Source of the DNA: Lasiodiplodia sp. COLG20
Lineage: Eukaryota > Ascomycota > Dothideomycetes > Botryosphaeriales > Botryosphaeriaceae
Length of the DNA stretch: 64,000 nucleotides
NCBI GenBank assembly: GCA_009801085.1
Contig: VNWV01000002.1
Coordinates: 3,286,001-3,350,000, forward strand
Direction: 5' to 3'
The first letter of the stretch is position 1. Each line of letters starts with the position of its first letter. Positions 13,001-25,867 of this stretch are shown piece after piece. The notes under the pieces are model-generated. The model was not told the DNA's origin and ran no database searches. It saw only the letters and a program-made list of their open reading frames with translations. Made by a program: the position numbers and the translations under genes.

Positions 13001-16000
13001 CGGATCTAATGTTGAAACATCCGTCTGGGCATACATGCTTCCACTTTTACTCCACCTTCAAGTCTCGATAGCTGTTCTTACCACTTTTGGGGCATCCACT
13101 CTGTGCCCTACTATTTGCGCATACCCGCTTATTGAGTTGATAAGCGTGGCGTCCGGTGAGTAGTCATCGCGACATGCCCATGGGACACGTGCGCATGGAA
13201 AGGATTCTAGAGTCTAGCGTGCTGGATATTTTAGGATCGTGTAGCAAGCCTCTAGTTTCAAGCTCGACCGTTGCCAATGGCATCCCCAAGCTTTCCGTGA
13301 TGGGGCTTAGGCATTTACTATAGTCGGTTTCGGACTGCTGTGGAGTTGGGTACTGTACCTGATGTCCAAGTGCCGTTGCTGTTGGTCAAAGTAGGTATCA
13401 GGAATTCCGAATCCAGAGGTCGCGACGACTTGCCGTATATTGTGAGCGATGAGGAATGGGACCCAACACTCTGCAAGTCTGACACGGTGCTTGCCCATGA
13501 CTGTAGTAACAACACGTCGCACTTGCTCGTGCTTACTAGTCAACGCGGCATGACATACATCATCAACCGTCGAGAATGGGTTGGGCCAGGATTGGCACCG
13601 TGAGCCGTATCTGAGATGGTAGAGTTTGACCAACCCACGACTCGGTGAGCGGTGAGGCGGGTGGCGGAGCTGAGCCCATGACTACATCTGCAGCAAATAC
13701 GACGGAGGAAGCTCCGATTTTCGCCTTGCGATTTTCGCACGCGTTCTGTCGTGTCGCTGACGATCGTGGCCACCGCGGTACAGCGAAGATTGTACAGCCG
13801 GTTGAGCTCGAACCCTGTCGCCACTGGGTGCGACTACGAAGTTCCCGGCGCTGCAGTGGATCCATAGCAGCACGGGGCGCTAGCGGCACGTCCGTCCCGT
13901 CGTGATCCTCAAACAGACGACAGAACAGGATGTGCACCGTGACATGGCCAGCACTTGACCGCTAAACTACCCCGCCGCGACAAAACTCGGTCGTGTCCAT
14001 GGGGGGTGCCTGCACACTCGAAATAGAAAAGAGTGATGAGAAAGGGCGTGGGGCAGGTCCTCGACGTTTGAGATAGATTGCGGCGAGCTCGAGACGATAG
14101 ATTAAATCAATAGGCCCGGACCCTGTCAATGGTTAGCGGAAAGCAACACATGCAAGCGCTGAGGTGGACTAATTGGAAGGCGAGATGAATGCAGCTGATT
14201 CGGGGGGAAATATCAGATGTAGTGCGCCGCAGACGCCAGATACGATGGGGATGAAGAGTAGGCGGTTGTTGATAGGGCGAAGAGAATCAAAAAGCAAACC
14301 ACAGGGTCCACTGCAGCTAAACAACCGACAGTCTGCCGACTTCCGATATCTAAAAGCTAGACTTCGACAAGGTGAGTAGTTAGGAACAAGAGGGGCTTCT
14401 CCACTGGTGCAGGGACAAGCCCTTCTGCAGCGAACCTGCGTCTCAGGACCAATTTTCCGCCGCCCCCCATCCTCGCTCGAATGCTCCGGTCACCCCCGTC
14501 CCTGGCTCCTCCCGAGAAGAAGGAGCAAAAAATACCTTTGCGAGATTTGTCGCTGCTTCAGGTATACAGGCGCAGCTGATTACGCAATGGCACGGAGGAC
14601 GGTTGGAGGTGAGACGCGCGAAAGGCTGTCGTGGGTGCAGCACCTACCACTCGGCTGCCTTGGAGCGACCACTGCTGCCCACGCACCGAACGCTCATCAC
14701 CCAATGCTTCCTTTTGCTGATGCCTTGGCATGCACAGCTTTCTCGCGAGCACCGAGGCAAGGGTACCCTAGGCGGGTAACCTTAAAGCGCGCGTGAGCAC
14801 GCAAACAGCTACACGGGGCGAGGCCCGTTCTGGAAATTGTAGAGAAGCACCGGCGCGCGCGACCTGGATGGCAAATGGGCCATTATTGGTGTGTGGCCCG
14901 TGGCAGAGGGCGAAGCAGAAACGCATTTGCGCGGGAGAGGCTGAACGGGGTTGGCTCCGACCGGGCACCGTCCAAGCTTTTTTTTTCTTGCAGTACCCAG
15001 CCGACCAGGGCTATCCTCGCGTGCGCGAGGTTTTGGGGGCCGCAAAGGGCCGACGGGCAATAGGATAGAAATTTTGCTGCGCAGGAGGATCCCTAGCGCA
15101 CGACGTGACTCGTGCTAAACCGAACGCGAGAGGCGAGTCGTGGGCCAGCGGGCAGCGAAAACTGTGGGGTCCGGCCGTTTGCGACTCTAAATCATCTCTC
15201 GTGGGCGACTATCGCTATGGGGTATTGGCCGCTCTGGACTATTGTATAGGCTGCGGCAGCCTAGTGGTGGAAATTCCGCAATAAATTGATCGCACAGGGC
15301 TGGCGGTGCGTCGTGCTGGATGCAGCTTAGCCTCGCGAAATGGAGTTGCGATGGGCGGTGCCGACGAACGCTCTGCCAACGAGGGTGAGCGATGCCTGAG
15401 GTGCAAGCGAGGCAGAGGCAGATGAGCCATGGGTTAAGGTGGGGCTGCTGAGGTGTACGCGTTTCTGGAAGCCCACCTACCTTGGCGACAGCCCTCACGC
15501 AGTCAGCACGTGCGAGAGCAGGGGACAGGAGACGGCGATACGAGTAAAAGTGCGCGAGAGCGTCATCGAGAGGCCGGTGAAAGCGGCAGCCAGTCTCCTG
15601 GGCGGCCGCCAGAGCCGCGGCGACGCACAACATCGGGCCAGTGCGCTGGCCGGCACTGACTCCTGGGTATCGCGGGGACGGGGATGTTAAGAGCGAGGCC
15701 GAGCTTCCTTTCCCATGGGCGATTTGCAAGCGGCCCTGACTCGCGCCCCAGCCGCGATCTACAGGAGCATGGTCGAGTTTGAACACGGTGTTGCGAGAGC
15801 CAAGGCACGAGATGTAGCAAGCAAAGAACGATCTGCGGGGCGTCACCGGTAACGTCAACCCCACTCTGCGCCATGGCAATGACGATGATGGCAGAAGTCT
15901 CCGCGGAAGCGTCATGCCTGCTCCATGCAGTGCCCGAGCCTCGACCAGCTGGAGCGGAAGCAGTTCCGTGGTAGAAGGCGCCTGTCAATGCCACGCAAGA

Positions 16001-19000
16001 GGGAGAGCTCGTCGGCCCCTTGTCTCTCCTTCGGCGAACTTATCACACATCTAGGCCTTACCGTGATGGAGAATCCGTGTGGGCGGTCGTCCGCGCCGGT
16101 CTGGGGACGCGCCGGTGAAAGAAAAGCGGCGCCCAGTCTCTCTGGCTAGCGACCCGATAGACTGGAGTTTGCCAAAACGCCCGGGGGCTTGCGCCCGGGC
16201 ATCTTCCGGTAGCGGGTAGCGGCCGATCTACTGTGAGATCTCGACGATCCCTCGGGGCGCCACACACACACACGGCTGGTAGCCTTCAGCCAAGGCCAGC
16301 ACTGTTATTCTCGTGACGCCGCAATTTGATGCTGGGGCGTGGATTGCGACTGTGCGGCATTGAGGCGAAGAGACGCATTGCCGAGCGAGGCAGCCATGTC
16401 GCTTCAGCTCTCCAGCTTGCACCCATTTCAGGCGCTGCAGGCTAGCGTTCTGAGCCGGCCACCAACACCTAGTCGCTTCGTCTCGCAGTGGCTGACACGC
16501 CGCAAGGGTCAACGGTGTTTGCGTGGGTACAGATGCCACGCTGGTGTAAGGAAGAGAGGAGGGCGAGAGCCATGGAAGCTGTGAGTGGACACTGCTCTCA
16601 AACAGAGCTGTCGCACGGCAGACGGCGCCAGCAAGCGGCAACGTTTGTCGACGGCAGGAGACGTTTCCGGCCTTGAGTGACGCTGGGTCGGTGGTCGAGA
16701 ACTCTCTCCGTTCTACGCCTCTTCGATGCGTGAGCCCGCACGACGACATGCAGCGATCGAGCAGCAGATGCAGCATCATCACACACCGCTGACCGAGGGA
16801 TAACAGCGTGCCCTGCAGCGTTGGTGGGCTTGCAGGAGCACCTGCATTGGCGGCGTGCTGATGGGGAGGGCGCTGCGCACCCGATTCGAGAACAGAAACA
16901 AACGGCGCGGCTCGCTCCAGCGAGCCCCTGGCGTCCGGATCTCATTACCCACGGCGCGCTCCCGAGGTGCTTCTATGGTGGTGGAGCTGAAGCAGGGTAG
17001 TATATGGGTGGAATTCCAAGGCCACCCACACGATGCGACTGGTAAGATCGATCTAAGAGATCTCGGTAACACCAGATTTGCGACTAAGATCTGTCCGCCG
17101 GGATGGTGATTGGTCGTGGCCCCCGCCCTGACGAGATGCGCCGCTGTACGCGACGTCGACTACGACGGCAAAATTGAAACTCATCGAGGCGTCGTTTCGC
17201 TTGACTCGTTACTCGTTCCTAATCCCGTATGCAAGCTCAGTGCCCCCTGGGTTCAGCTTAAGCGTAGGCCCATGCAGGAGCACGCTATCTGACGCGTGCA
17301 AGCTCGTTCCGTCGCCGCGTGGGCTCGCGGACGCCTCTTTCGCGCTGACGGAGATATAGCACGATGAAAGGGGCCCCCGACAGCTCGGCTCACCGTCTGC
17401 TCGCGCTGTGCGGGAGGGACGACCGCAGAGCCTAAACAAGCGCAATGGTTGATCGCACCTTGGGTTGTCGGGCGTATCGCCATTTGGAGGCGCGCGCCGG
17501 ACCTGAATGCCGGACGAGGCTAGCGCAAATCGACAATCCGCAGCCCATCTGGGAGCGTGTTGGACCCCTGGGGCATGCTCCTGAGCCCTCAACGGCCTCT
17601 CCCGGCTGGTAGGCTGTCAATCCGAGCTGGCGCGCCGTTTGTCGTGGACAGGAGCAATCTCAATTCTCCGTATATCGCCATTGGATGTAGTCGTCCGTCC
17701 GCGTCAGTGTTGCGCTCGCGACGAGCCCAGCACTCTGGCACAGAGCGGGTCATCCCAGAGATCCCGCGACCACAGGCCGAGTCGTGGCTTATACGGCTCA
17801 CGGACCTGGCCCTGACCTGCCGGCTGCTCGCGCAATGTTTCTCGAAGAAGCAGCGCAGCAGCCGCCCCATGTTGCCCATGACATATCCCGGGCCGTTCAC
17901 AAAAAGCAAAACGCCCCAAAACCCTGGGCGATCGGATTGACGCTTCACCGTTCTCCGTTCCCCTCAGCCGGGTTGGGGAACGGTGAGCGTGTGCGTGTGT
18001 GCGTGTTGTGCGCCCGTGCCGTCCGCCTAGCACCTCCCAGGGGAATGTGCAAGCTACGCCCTTGCGTCGCTCGCTGCTCACTTAGATGGCGAGCCCCACG
18101 CGCCGCAGCGCCAGCAAGGGCTTCCGCCCGATCCTTCAACAAGCCTACGGGCCTTTACCGCAGGGCCCTGGCGCGAGGACGCAGAGGAGTCAGTGTCCCA
18201 GAGGTATTTCAAATGCTGTGGCGGCTAGCGACGAGTTGACGTTTGCCGTGCTGTTTGCGGACCGAAACCGCCAGCTGAGTCGCCGGCCCGATCAGGAAAG
18301 TCATTGTTATTTATGAGGATGACGACGGTGATGACAATAACAGCGTTTGCTAGGAGGGGAGAGGGTGCGCGGGTCACCCGCTCGCATCCGGGCTGGCGGC
18401 GTCGTGACCGTGACGTCGCTCTGGCGTAGTACTTGGGCGGCGGTTGCGGACGCCATCACAGCGATTGTCGGGACGACCGTTGTTCCAAGGCACAGGAAAG
18501 CTGCAGTGGCCCTTGGTGTCTCAGGTCCCGCCGCGCGCGTCCAACCGGATGGCGCAGCCTGCTGGCCCATTTCTTGCAGCTCGCGTGGTACGGGCCTGCG
18601 GTGCGCTCGCCTTTGCGCCGCGCTCCAGGAAAAGCAAAAAGGCGTACATGATTGTTTGCAGGCCGGAGATTGGAGCTGTTACACACCTCGCCGGGCTGTT
18701 GACCGTCCTGGGTCCCGGTCGGTGGGTCGGTCGGTCCCCAGGCTGCTGTCGACGGCGGTCAGGCGCAAGGGATAAGGGCCGACTCTGGCGGCACGTAGAT
18801 TGCTGTGAACGGGATATCCATATAAGCTTCGGGCCACCCTGCATCCTCGGCGCCCCGGTCTCACCATCCCCCGTTGCACCCCTGCGGCGCGAGAGCTGGG
18901 AGGGCGAGCCCTTGCCGGGCGTCCCCAGAAAAAGAATGGATGCCAAATCAATATTTAGGTTTATAGATGGGCGGGTGAAACCCCATGTCAGGAGGCGAGC

Positions 19001-20235
19001 GAAGCAGGTTTCGGCCATGACTAAGGCGCGCCAGCGTGGCGGCCGTTGAGGGGAGCTGAGGAGGGCCCAAAGCGGGCAGGAGGGCGCGGCGGGGAGCTGG
19101 ATCGAGCGACGGGGGGGCCGCACATGACGCGGTAGGCGGGCTGAAAGGGGGAACGATGCGGAGGATGTGCCTTTCGTCAGGCCTGAGATTCCGATCCCGC
19201 GATCTCGCTGAAGACCCTGGGACGCTGCGCTGGGCGAGAGCACGCTCGTCGTGCCGTTCCCCGACTAGTGCAACGGCTGCTGCTGCGGTTCCACCGAGCT
19301 GGATGACAGCCAGCGCGCACGCGGCTAGCGGCTTGCCCGTTGCGGTTCGAGTGCGCGAGGGAGGGCCGCCGGCTGCACGCAGGCCAGTGCTGGTCGGGGC
19401 GGCCGGCGCTGGGCAGCTGAGGCGGGCGGGCAGCGAGCGGCTGTGCGAGCTGTGGTTGTCGGCGGCCGGGGGAGAGGGTGGGGCGCGCAGGTGTAGGATT
19501 GGTGGTTTTGATGCCCGCGCGTCGGCGCGAAATGACGATGATCGCGCGGCCGCAACGGCGATGCGGCTAGCCGCTTCGGGGCGGTGATTTGGAAGCGCTC
19601 GCCGGCATGGGAAGACCCGCCAGATCGCCCCAAATCTGCACAGCAGCCAGCACCGGCAGCCGCGCCAGCATGGCGGGACGCCGCCAAGCCGCGCGCTCAA
19701 ACGGCTGGCCCCTTTCGCGCGGCGGGCTGCGCGCCGTGGTTTCGGACGCGATGCTGCGGCCTTCGCGGCGCGGCTGCGGGCACCACGCAGCGGCCACGCA
19801 GCCCACGCCCCTGGCCCAGCGCGGCAGTGGCGAGCGGGCGCGTGAGAGGCGCCAAGGTGCAGGATTGGGGGCAGCGGCGGCTGGCTGACGGGCCTGACAC
19901 TGTTCATTCCACGCTGTCTCATGCTGGCCGCGTCGCAAGGAGCGCGGTTTCACGGGACGGCGCAGCGCTGGGGCGCCCCGGGTGCGCGGCGGCCAGCATC
20001 CATGATCCCTCCCTTCCATCACCCGCGCGCCCACCCTGGTCGCACATCTGCACATCTAACATATCTTACCCGCCGATCTGGGTCCTTGGATCCACCGAGG
20101 CTGCGCCCTCCGCGCGGACCAGCGACCCAAAGGGGCATGCTCGTTAGCTGCTCAGCGGCCTCTGTCAAATCCACTTAAGCTTGCCCGGACCCTAGAGCCA
20201 GCCATCTTCCCGAACCACTGTTCAAGGCCCAGCTT
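7022..20235. other. 13-kb gene-poor region upstream of flbD
   Basis: I could not support any protein-coding gene here on either strand. The longest open frames (7388-8119 and 18948-19922, both minus) encode Pro/Ser/Ala/Arg-rich low-complexity peptides, as expected from GC-rich non-coding DNA. The region holds microsatellites (TC repeat near 7300, CA repeat near 16262, GTGTGCGTGT near 17990) and repeated TGCATGCA-type motifs (7991-10430). A purine-rich block on the + strand lies at 7440-7990. The stretch from about 14.4 to 20.2 kb is especially GC-rich. The most economical reading is an extended regulatory region and/or untranslated leader for flbD. Unannotated non-coding RNAs or small multi-exon genes cannot be excluded by eye. 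Confidence 0.5.
7991..10430. repeat. Dispersed TGCATGCACG motif, three exact copies
   Basis: The decamer TGCATGCACG occurs at 7991-8000, 9159-9168 and 10420-10429. Near the last copy there are overlapping GCATGC palindromes (ATGCATGCGCG at 10404-10414, TGCATGCATGCACGC at 10416-10430). The core TGCATGCA is a perfect palindrome, compatible with binding of a dimeric factor, but no function is assigned. Confidence 0.45.
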
Positions 20236-20574
20236 GTGCATCGCGCCAACGTCGGACCCAAGCCTTCATATACCCTCCGCTTTCCCACCCAGTCCCGCGG
20301 TACCCTATCGCCATCACTTCCACGCCAACCAACCTTCCTCTACCTCTCACCACCGTCATATGTGCCTGGCCTCCTGCAAGGTAATACAAGAGCCTGCCCG
20401 TTTCTCGTTTCCTGTCTGCCTCACGCCCCACGACCCGACCGCGACGCTGTCCCACCGCCCAAGATCGCGAGTCTGACCGCCTGCCAGCAAGCAACGCCCG
20501 AGCCGGTCTCGCTATTAAACGGCCCCAACTGCCAGGGTCTTCCGTCACCACCTGAACTTTCCGCCGCCCGCACA
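20236..20574 (+). promoter_or_regulatory. CT-rich flbD leader, stop-free in the flbD frame
   Basis: The + strand is strongly C/T-rich (for example 20280-20460), as is typical of fungal 5' leaders. The flbD frame has no stop codon from 20236 to the ATG at 20575. It also contains no in-frame ATG, so an N-terminal extension would need a non-AUG start (a GTG lies at 20236) or an upstream spliced exon. I treat it as leader. Confidence 0.45.
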
Positions 20575-21696
20575 ATGGCCCCCAACGCACGCCGCGGCCC
20601 TTGGTCGCAGGCCGAGGACCAGTTTCTCCTCTCCATCGTCTCGCAGCAGGGCGCCAACAACTGGGTGCGGATATCGCAGATGCTGCGCACCCGCACGCCT
20701 AAGCAGTGCCGCGAGCGCTTCCACCAGAACCTCAAGCCCACCCTCAACCACGACCCCATCACCCCCGAGGAGGGTGAGATCATCGAGCGCCTGGTTGCCG
20801 AGATGGGCAAGAAGTGGGCCGAGATTGCGCGCCAGCTCAATGGCCGCAGCGACAATGCTGTGAAGAACTGGTGGAACGGCGGCCAGAACCGCAGGCGCCG
20901 CATGTCTGAAAGGCGCCGCAGCGAGGCCCAGACGGCTGCCGTCCAGCAGCACCACGCCGGTCACTTCCACCACCACCAGACCCAGTACCAGCAATTCCAC
21001 CAGCCGCAGCACTCGTACCACTCGCGCCCCGCACCACTCTCCATCCAGCCGCAGCCCTACAGCGCCCGCACCTACGACACGCCCATTCCCTCGCCCTCTG
21101 GCCAGTCTGTGCTCTCCACCGAAGGCGCCCCCTCCCTCATCACCGACAGCGGCTCCGAGTCGCGGTCACCCCACTACGCCGCCTCCCCCATGGAGCATCC
21201 TCTTCCCCCGCTCATTGGTCGCCGCGACGAGCGCCGCCGATCCAGCCTCGCCTACCTTCCGCGCAACTCTTCCTTCATCAACGACGACGAGAACTCGCAG
21301 CTGGCACCGCTGCGTGCCTCCTCAGCCGACAACGGCGACGCCGCCGCCCGCAAGCGCGAGCAGATGAGGCTGCCCGAGCCCCCATCGTTCGTCAGCAACG
21401 GCGGATCTCCCATCTTCCGCGAGCCCAACTACAGCTCGACCGGCAGCAAGCAGCTGCCTCTCCTCACCCAGCCCTTCACTGCGAGCGGCAGCGTCTCGAG
21501 GAGATCGAGCCCCATTCAGTTCTCGCCCCACCGTGCCTCGTACTGCCCGCCCCAGCAATTACTGCCCAGCTTCAGCGAGCTGGTGCAGCCGCGCGCACAC
21601 AGCACAACCACGCTGGCACCGGCTCCCTACCTACCACCCATGAAGCCTAGGAGCCCCACCAGCAAACCCAACGCCGTCGCCTCAATTCTGAACTGA
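20575..21696 (+). CDS. flbD: FlbD-type R2R3 Myb developmental regulator
   Basis: Nuclear DNA-binding regulator of asexual sporulation. In Aspergillus FlbD acts upstream of brlA in conidiation; the Neurospora homologue is rca-1. A single exon encodes 373 aa. Residues 6-55 form Myb repeat 1 (RGPWSQAEDQ, then Trp30 in NNWVRI, then RTPKQCRERFHQNLKP). Residues 58-106 form repeat 2 (ITPEEGEIIERLVAEMGKKW, then GRSDNAVKNWWN with Trp99 and Trp100). This near-invariant block is characteristic of FlbD orthologues. After a basic NRRRRMSERRR stretch, the rest is low-complexity, rich in His/Gln, Ser and Pro (HHAGHFHHHQ near residue 125), with no further recognised domain. The ATG at 20575 was chosen because it directly precedes the conserved RGPW. 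The long gene-free DNA upstream suggests complex transcriptional control. Confidence 0.93.
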   Translation: MAPNARRGPWSQAEDQFLLSIVSQQGANNWVRISQMLRTRTPKQCRERFHQNLKPTLNHDPITPEEGEIIERLVAEMGKKWAEIARQLNGRSDNAVKNWWNGGQNRRRRMSERRRSEAQTAAVQQHHAGHFHHHQTQYQQFHQPQHSYHSRPAPLSIQPQPYSARTYDTPIPSPSGQSVLSTEGAPSLITDSGSESRSPHYAASPMEHPLPPLIGRRDERRRSSLAYLPRNSSFINDDENSQLAPLRASSADNGDAAARKREQMRLPEPPSFVSNGGSPIFREPNYSSTGSKQLPLLTQPFTASGSVSRRSSPIQFSPHRASYCPPQQLLPSFSELVQPRAHSTTTLAPAPYLPPMKPRSPTSKPNAVASILN

Positions 21697-24600
21697 ATGT
21701 AGTGACGCGCGAACCATTTTTCCTTTGTTCAAACTTTCTTTTGTCAATCAATCGTGGCTCGACGAGGTCGCATATGTCGCATAGCATCGGCGTTTGTTGG
21801 GATCCCCTTGTTTCTCGGCACATACAACAATCTACATATCACTCCTATATCCCACGTTTGTTTCAAAACGTCATTTCTGCTTCCGAACCTTTGCGCAATA
21901 TACCAATGGCACCTCGCCTAGAAAAGGATGGGGTTCCGTGAGGGACACATGGAAAGACTTGGATGAGAAAGGGTTGTGATGGCGAAAACATCTCAGCTGT
22001 CGACTATTCTGGTATTGGGCGCAGCGTTGTCAATCGCACATCTTTGGATGAACTTAATACTTTAATTGGTCGCCTGTTCCTTTTTCTTGTTGAAGTTTTG
22101 CACATACGATTTCTCTATTTCAGATCTACACACAAAAGGGGCGAAGGATTTTCTTTTTATTCCCCTTGCGCAACGGGTTTGATGAGGATTTGGGCGGCTA
22201 TCTCTTGTTTATGGAAGAAGCAAGCGAGAGCTCTCATCGGAATGTGTCTTTTTTGTGGAACATAGTTACGAGTCTTTTTTGTTATCCCTGGGTGGCATGA
22301 TCTGCAGCAACACTTCAGTGTTGTATATAGCTGGGAAAGCAACATAAGTCCTTCAAACTCATTATTCATGCTCAAGCGTTTGCCAAACAGATCGTCTTTC
22401 TGGTCTTCACTCTAAAACAGCGTTATACCCCGAGTAGGATACTTGCTATTTCTCTCTGCGAATGCGCACTAATGAACACTACCTACAAATGCTTAGGATC
22501 ACGGCGATCCTTCTGCTACTGTGCACCCTGAACGCCTGAACGTTTCTTCTCTCTAGACCCCTTGACTCCCATAGGAATCAGTGGCTGAGTGATGCAAATC
22601 AGACACTTACTTTCCCTGCATTCTCCCCTGAGTCTCGCGAACGACCATCGTCTTGATTCACATCATCCAGACCTCCCCCCTTCACGGCCCTTCCCCGCGA
22701 ACGTGTGCAGATTGCAATTACGTGTTGTCCCTCCCTTTCGATCGCCTAGCATACCTGAGCCTCACACGCTCATCGAACCCATCCATTCCCTTCGTCAGGA
22801 GGGGGAGTGGCTGGTCCGCAACTACCATCAACGCGCGCAGGCACGAACAACAGAGTTCGAGACCTGTCTCTCTGCTGTCACAGCACCAGCCTGCCAGTCC
22901 CAGAAGGGACGAGCTGTGCCCGCCGGCGACTGCCGGCGTCGCCGCCGTCCGTCTTCGGAAAAAAGCTGTGTGGGACCGAGCCTGGCAAGCCACACTGCCT
23001 CTCCGTCCCAGCCTAGCTGCTCTGTCGTTCTTGCTATCTATCTTTCTTTTGCTAGCTTTCCCCACAAAAGTAATCCCTTCATTCCCGAAGAACAGACGAG
23101 CGCATGCGGAAGGGTCTGGAGCCCTCTTTTCTTTTTTGTTGTCTGTGGTCACGGTCTAGGAAGGTGAAAAACACCGTGGACCCTTTCTATCTCCCTCCTC
23201 TCGCAGAAGACTTGTTCTGGCCCCCATCCCTACCTCGTCACGGAGGGTCGAGACAACAGATTCTCTCTACCCTACCCAATTCTCGTGCCTTGAAACACGC
23301 TTTCTCAAACGCCCCTAATGCACCACCACAAGCACGCCTAATGCAGGACGGTACCAAGGGGGAGCACGGTAGCAACAGCCAAAGAGAAGAGCGCTGGTAA
23401 AATTTCTGCTCGTCGATCCCCGGACCAACCCAAGGGTTTACTACGGCGCATATCCCCGACCCCGCGGAGCTGACTCCAGCTTCATCATGATGATGTGCAT
23501 GTCCTTGTCGCTACTACTGCCTATCTAAACCTTAAAGCGCCGTTTCCTTCCAATTCCCTTCTGGTGTCGGAATCCTTCTCGATAATGCCCCTTATTTCTC
23601 GTCTCGTCAACCACGGTTCAGATCGCGGGGCGCTACGTAAAATCTTCCGTAGCCGACACTTACTGCGGCCAACACCACGCGGGGCGGCTGCAAGGTCTGG
23701 TGTTTACAAATCCTCGCGCAGGTGACGGGGGTGCATTAGCATGCCATTGACGATTTTTACTCTTGCCGTCATCGCCGGCTGTTCATTGGATCTCGCCTGC
23801 CCTCGCGTCGGCTGAACTTCGAGAGAAGCAGGTTCAGTTTGGGACGAAGGATCGTGAAGAGGCGGGCCATCGGCTCCGTCCATTCGCTCTTTTGAGCCTT
23901 TTCGATAGCGCCAAACACACAACTTACATTTCTTGGTGATGAGATGGTCGAGAGACGCTCTCGCGATGTAACAGCCGGGGGCGGACGGATCTCTCAGCCA
24001 CGCATCCTTCTCGACCCCAAATGCGCAATGAGCCGAACAGCTAGGGTTGCGGCAGGGACAGAGATCGAGAGCCTTTTGTTCCGCATAGAGCAAGAGGCGC
24101 TCACAAGCGCTGAGTCTACGCCCACCGAAGCGGGAGAGAGGTATACCGAGCCCGTTGGGTACGCAGCCGTCGGCGCGGCCGCTAACCCGCATGATCACTT
24201 GACGGTGCCTCAAGTGGCTGGGGGCTGGCCATTACGTGCTGGATGGGGAAAACATGGCAGTGGGAATGGGCTGGTTCAGGCGTGGCGCAAGACCAACGGT
24301 GGCAGCCAGAAAAAAAACGGCGCCGTCGTTGAGAGGTCACTTGCATAAGGGCGCGGGCAGCAAAGTGCAATCGGCGTCCCAGCCAACGTGGAACCTGCAT
24401 GAACAAGGCCGCAATCGTCCGGAAGGAAGGAACAAGGGCACGATGAGCGCTGACAATCGGGCTGGGCCTCCACAACCGGTGCTGTCTTGCAGCGGTCTGG
24501 AAACAAAACGGTCGGCCGCGATCCGTGGGTCAGGGGGCATGACTGGCCGACGCAACAGCGCTGCTGGTGGGCAGGGAGTGGTGAGGAGCGAGTGGGGCTG

Positions 24601-25867
24601 GCCTCTCCCTCGATAGGGTGATCGAGAGCAGAGCGGCTGCCAGCTCAGCGAGCTCAGCTTAGCCCTGCTCAGCCCAGCCAGGCCGACAGCGACGAAAGCA
24701 GAGCGCAGCGCAGGGCGGCGGGACGAGGCCGCGACCCTGCGACACGGGCAGCCAAGGATGCGGCAGATTGTCACGCCTGCCGCAGACCCCCAGGAGGCAG
24801 AAACGGGAGCGCGCAGCGAGTGGCTCGTGGTGGCGCGCGGATTTGGCTTTGGATGGTGACGCTGCTAGAGCCGGCGGACTGGAAATTGCGTCCTACGCTG
24901 CTGCTGACGGGCACCGTTGCTCGCGTGCGGCATGCGAAGGAAAAGGTGCGACGATCGCGGTTAACGCGAGCCGGGCACTCCGTGGAGCTAAGGCTGGTGA
25001 GTGGGTGGCTGCTGAGGCCGGGGTGGGTCAGCTGGAAACGGCACTGGTCGGGCGCCGGTGGAGTGGCCGTGGGTGTGGGGGGAGCTGGCGGGCATGTCGT
25101 TCTGTTTGGCTTTCGGGCTGACGCTGACGATGCTCTTTCGAGGGCCGCGCGAGGCCCCGTGCTGGCATGCTGATTTGCTCGCCATGGGCATCGCAAGAGA
25201 GCGGGCTCATCAGGGGTGGAGCTTGCTAGAGTCGGTGAGTGACCCCGACTGCCGGAGCGTTGGGGGTGCGCTGGTCGAGAAGGATGCACCGTCCGCCACG
25301 AGGAGGCGCACGCACGATCGATGATGCGTATTGGGGACGTTGCTGCGACGCGTGCTCCTGGACGCGCTGACGGCGACGCCCGCGGCACTCACCGTTCCTG
25401 GCAGCAGCCACAGCGTGCGGCATTCGCCGGCAGCGTGATGAGAGCCGTATTGTGGCATCGTGCGGCAGTGGGCTGAAGGTGTTGCGGAGGGATGCTGGCG
25501 GTGGGTGGTTTGTTTGCCAGAGCGGCGGCTTGGGCGGACAGCAGCAGGGCCTCGGGGGATGTGCGCGATACGCCGAGCCGCCGCACCTACCTAGCGACTG
25601 CACCTTCGCAGCTGAACGTCGCGCCCCCTGCGCTGCAGACCCGCCCACCGCGCGCGCCCCGTTCAACGCTCATCGTCGGCCCCCAACCTGCCGATCGTCG
25701 CGTTCGCTGCAGACCGTTTCTTGGCGCCATTCCAACCGAGCCGCTGGACCGCGCCCGGCGCGCCGTCGGCAAGACGCTGCTCAAGTCTCCTGCCTGTGCT
25801 CCTGCTTGTTCTCCGCCAGCGACCTCTGTCCAAATGTCCCGCCAGCCAATTACCGGCGCCATACCCA
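21697..25867. other. Gene-poor interval between flbD and MTC6
   Basis: From 21697 to about 22350 this is probably the flbD 3' UTR (T-rich). A C/T-rich + strand block at 22590-23280 looks like a fungal promoter or leader but is followed by no recognisable coding sequence. Frames at 22589-23167 and 24771-25388 are low-complexity. From about 25400 to 25867 the + strand is C-rich and is probably the MTC6 promoter and leader. Confidence 0.45.

Noticed and set aside
16179..16200. GCCCGGG inverted pair as an attachment or regulatory site
   Set aside because: Short self-complementary G/C words are expected often in this GC-rich stretch.
18948..19922. Long minus-strand open frame of 324 codons
   Set aside because: It is Ala/Arg/Pro-rich with no domain, in a very GC-rich tract where stops are rare; overlapping frames on the other strand are equally long.
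22589..23167. Plus-strand open frame of 192 codons
   Set aside because: Low complexity, alternative start only, no family resemblance; better explained as a C/T-rich leader.
24771..25388. Minus-strand open frame of 205 codons
   Set aside because: Pro/Ala/Arg/Ser-rich with several overlapping open frames on both strands; typical GC-rich non-coding.
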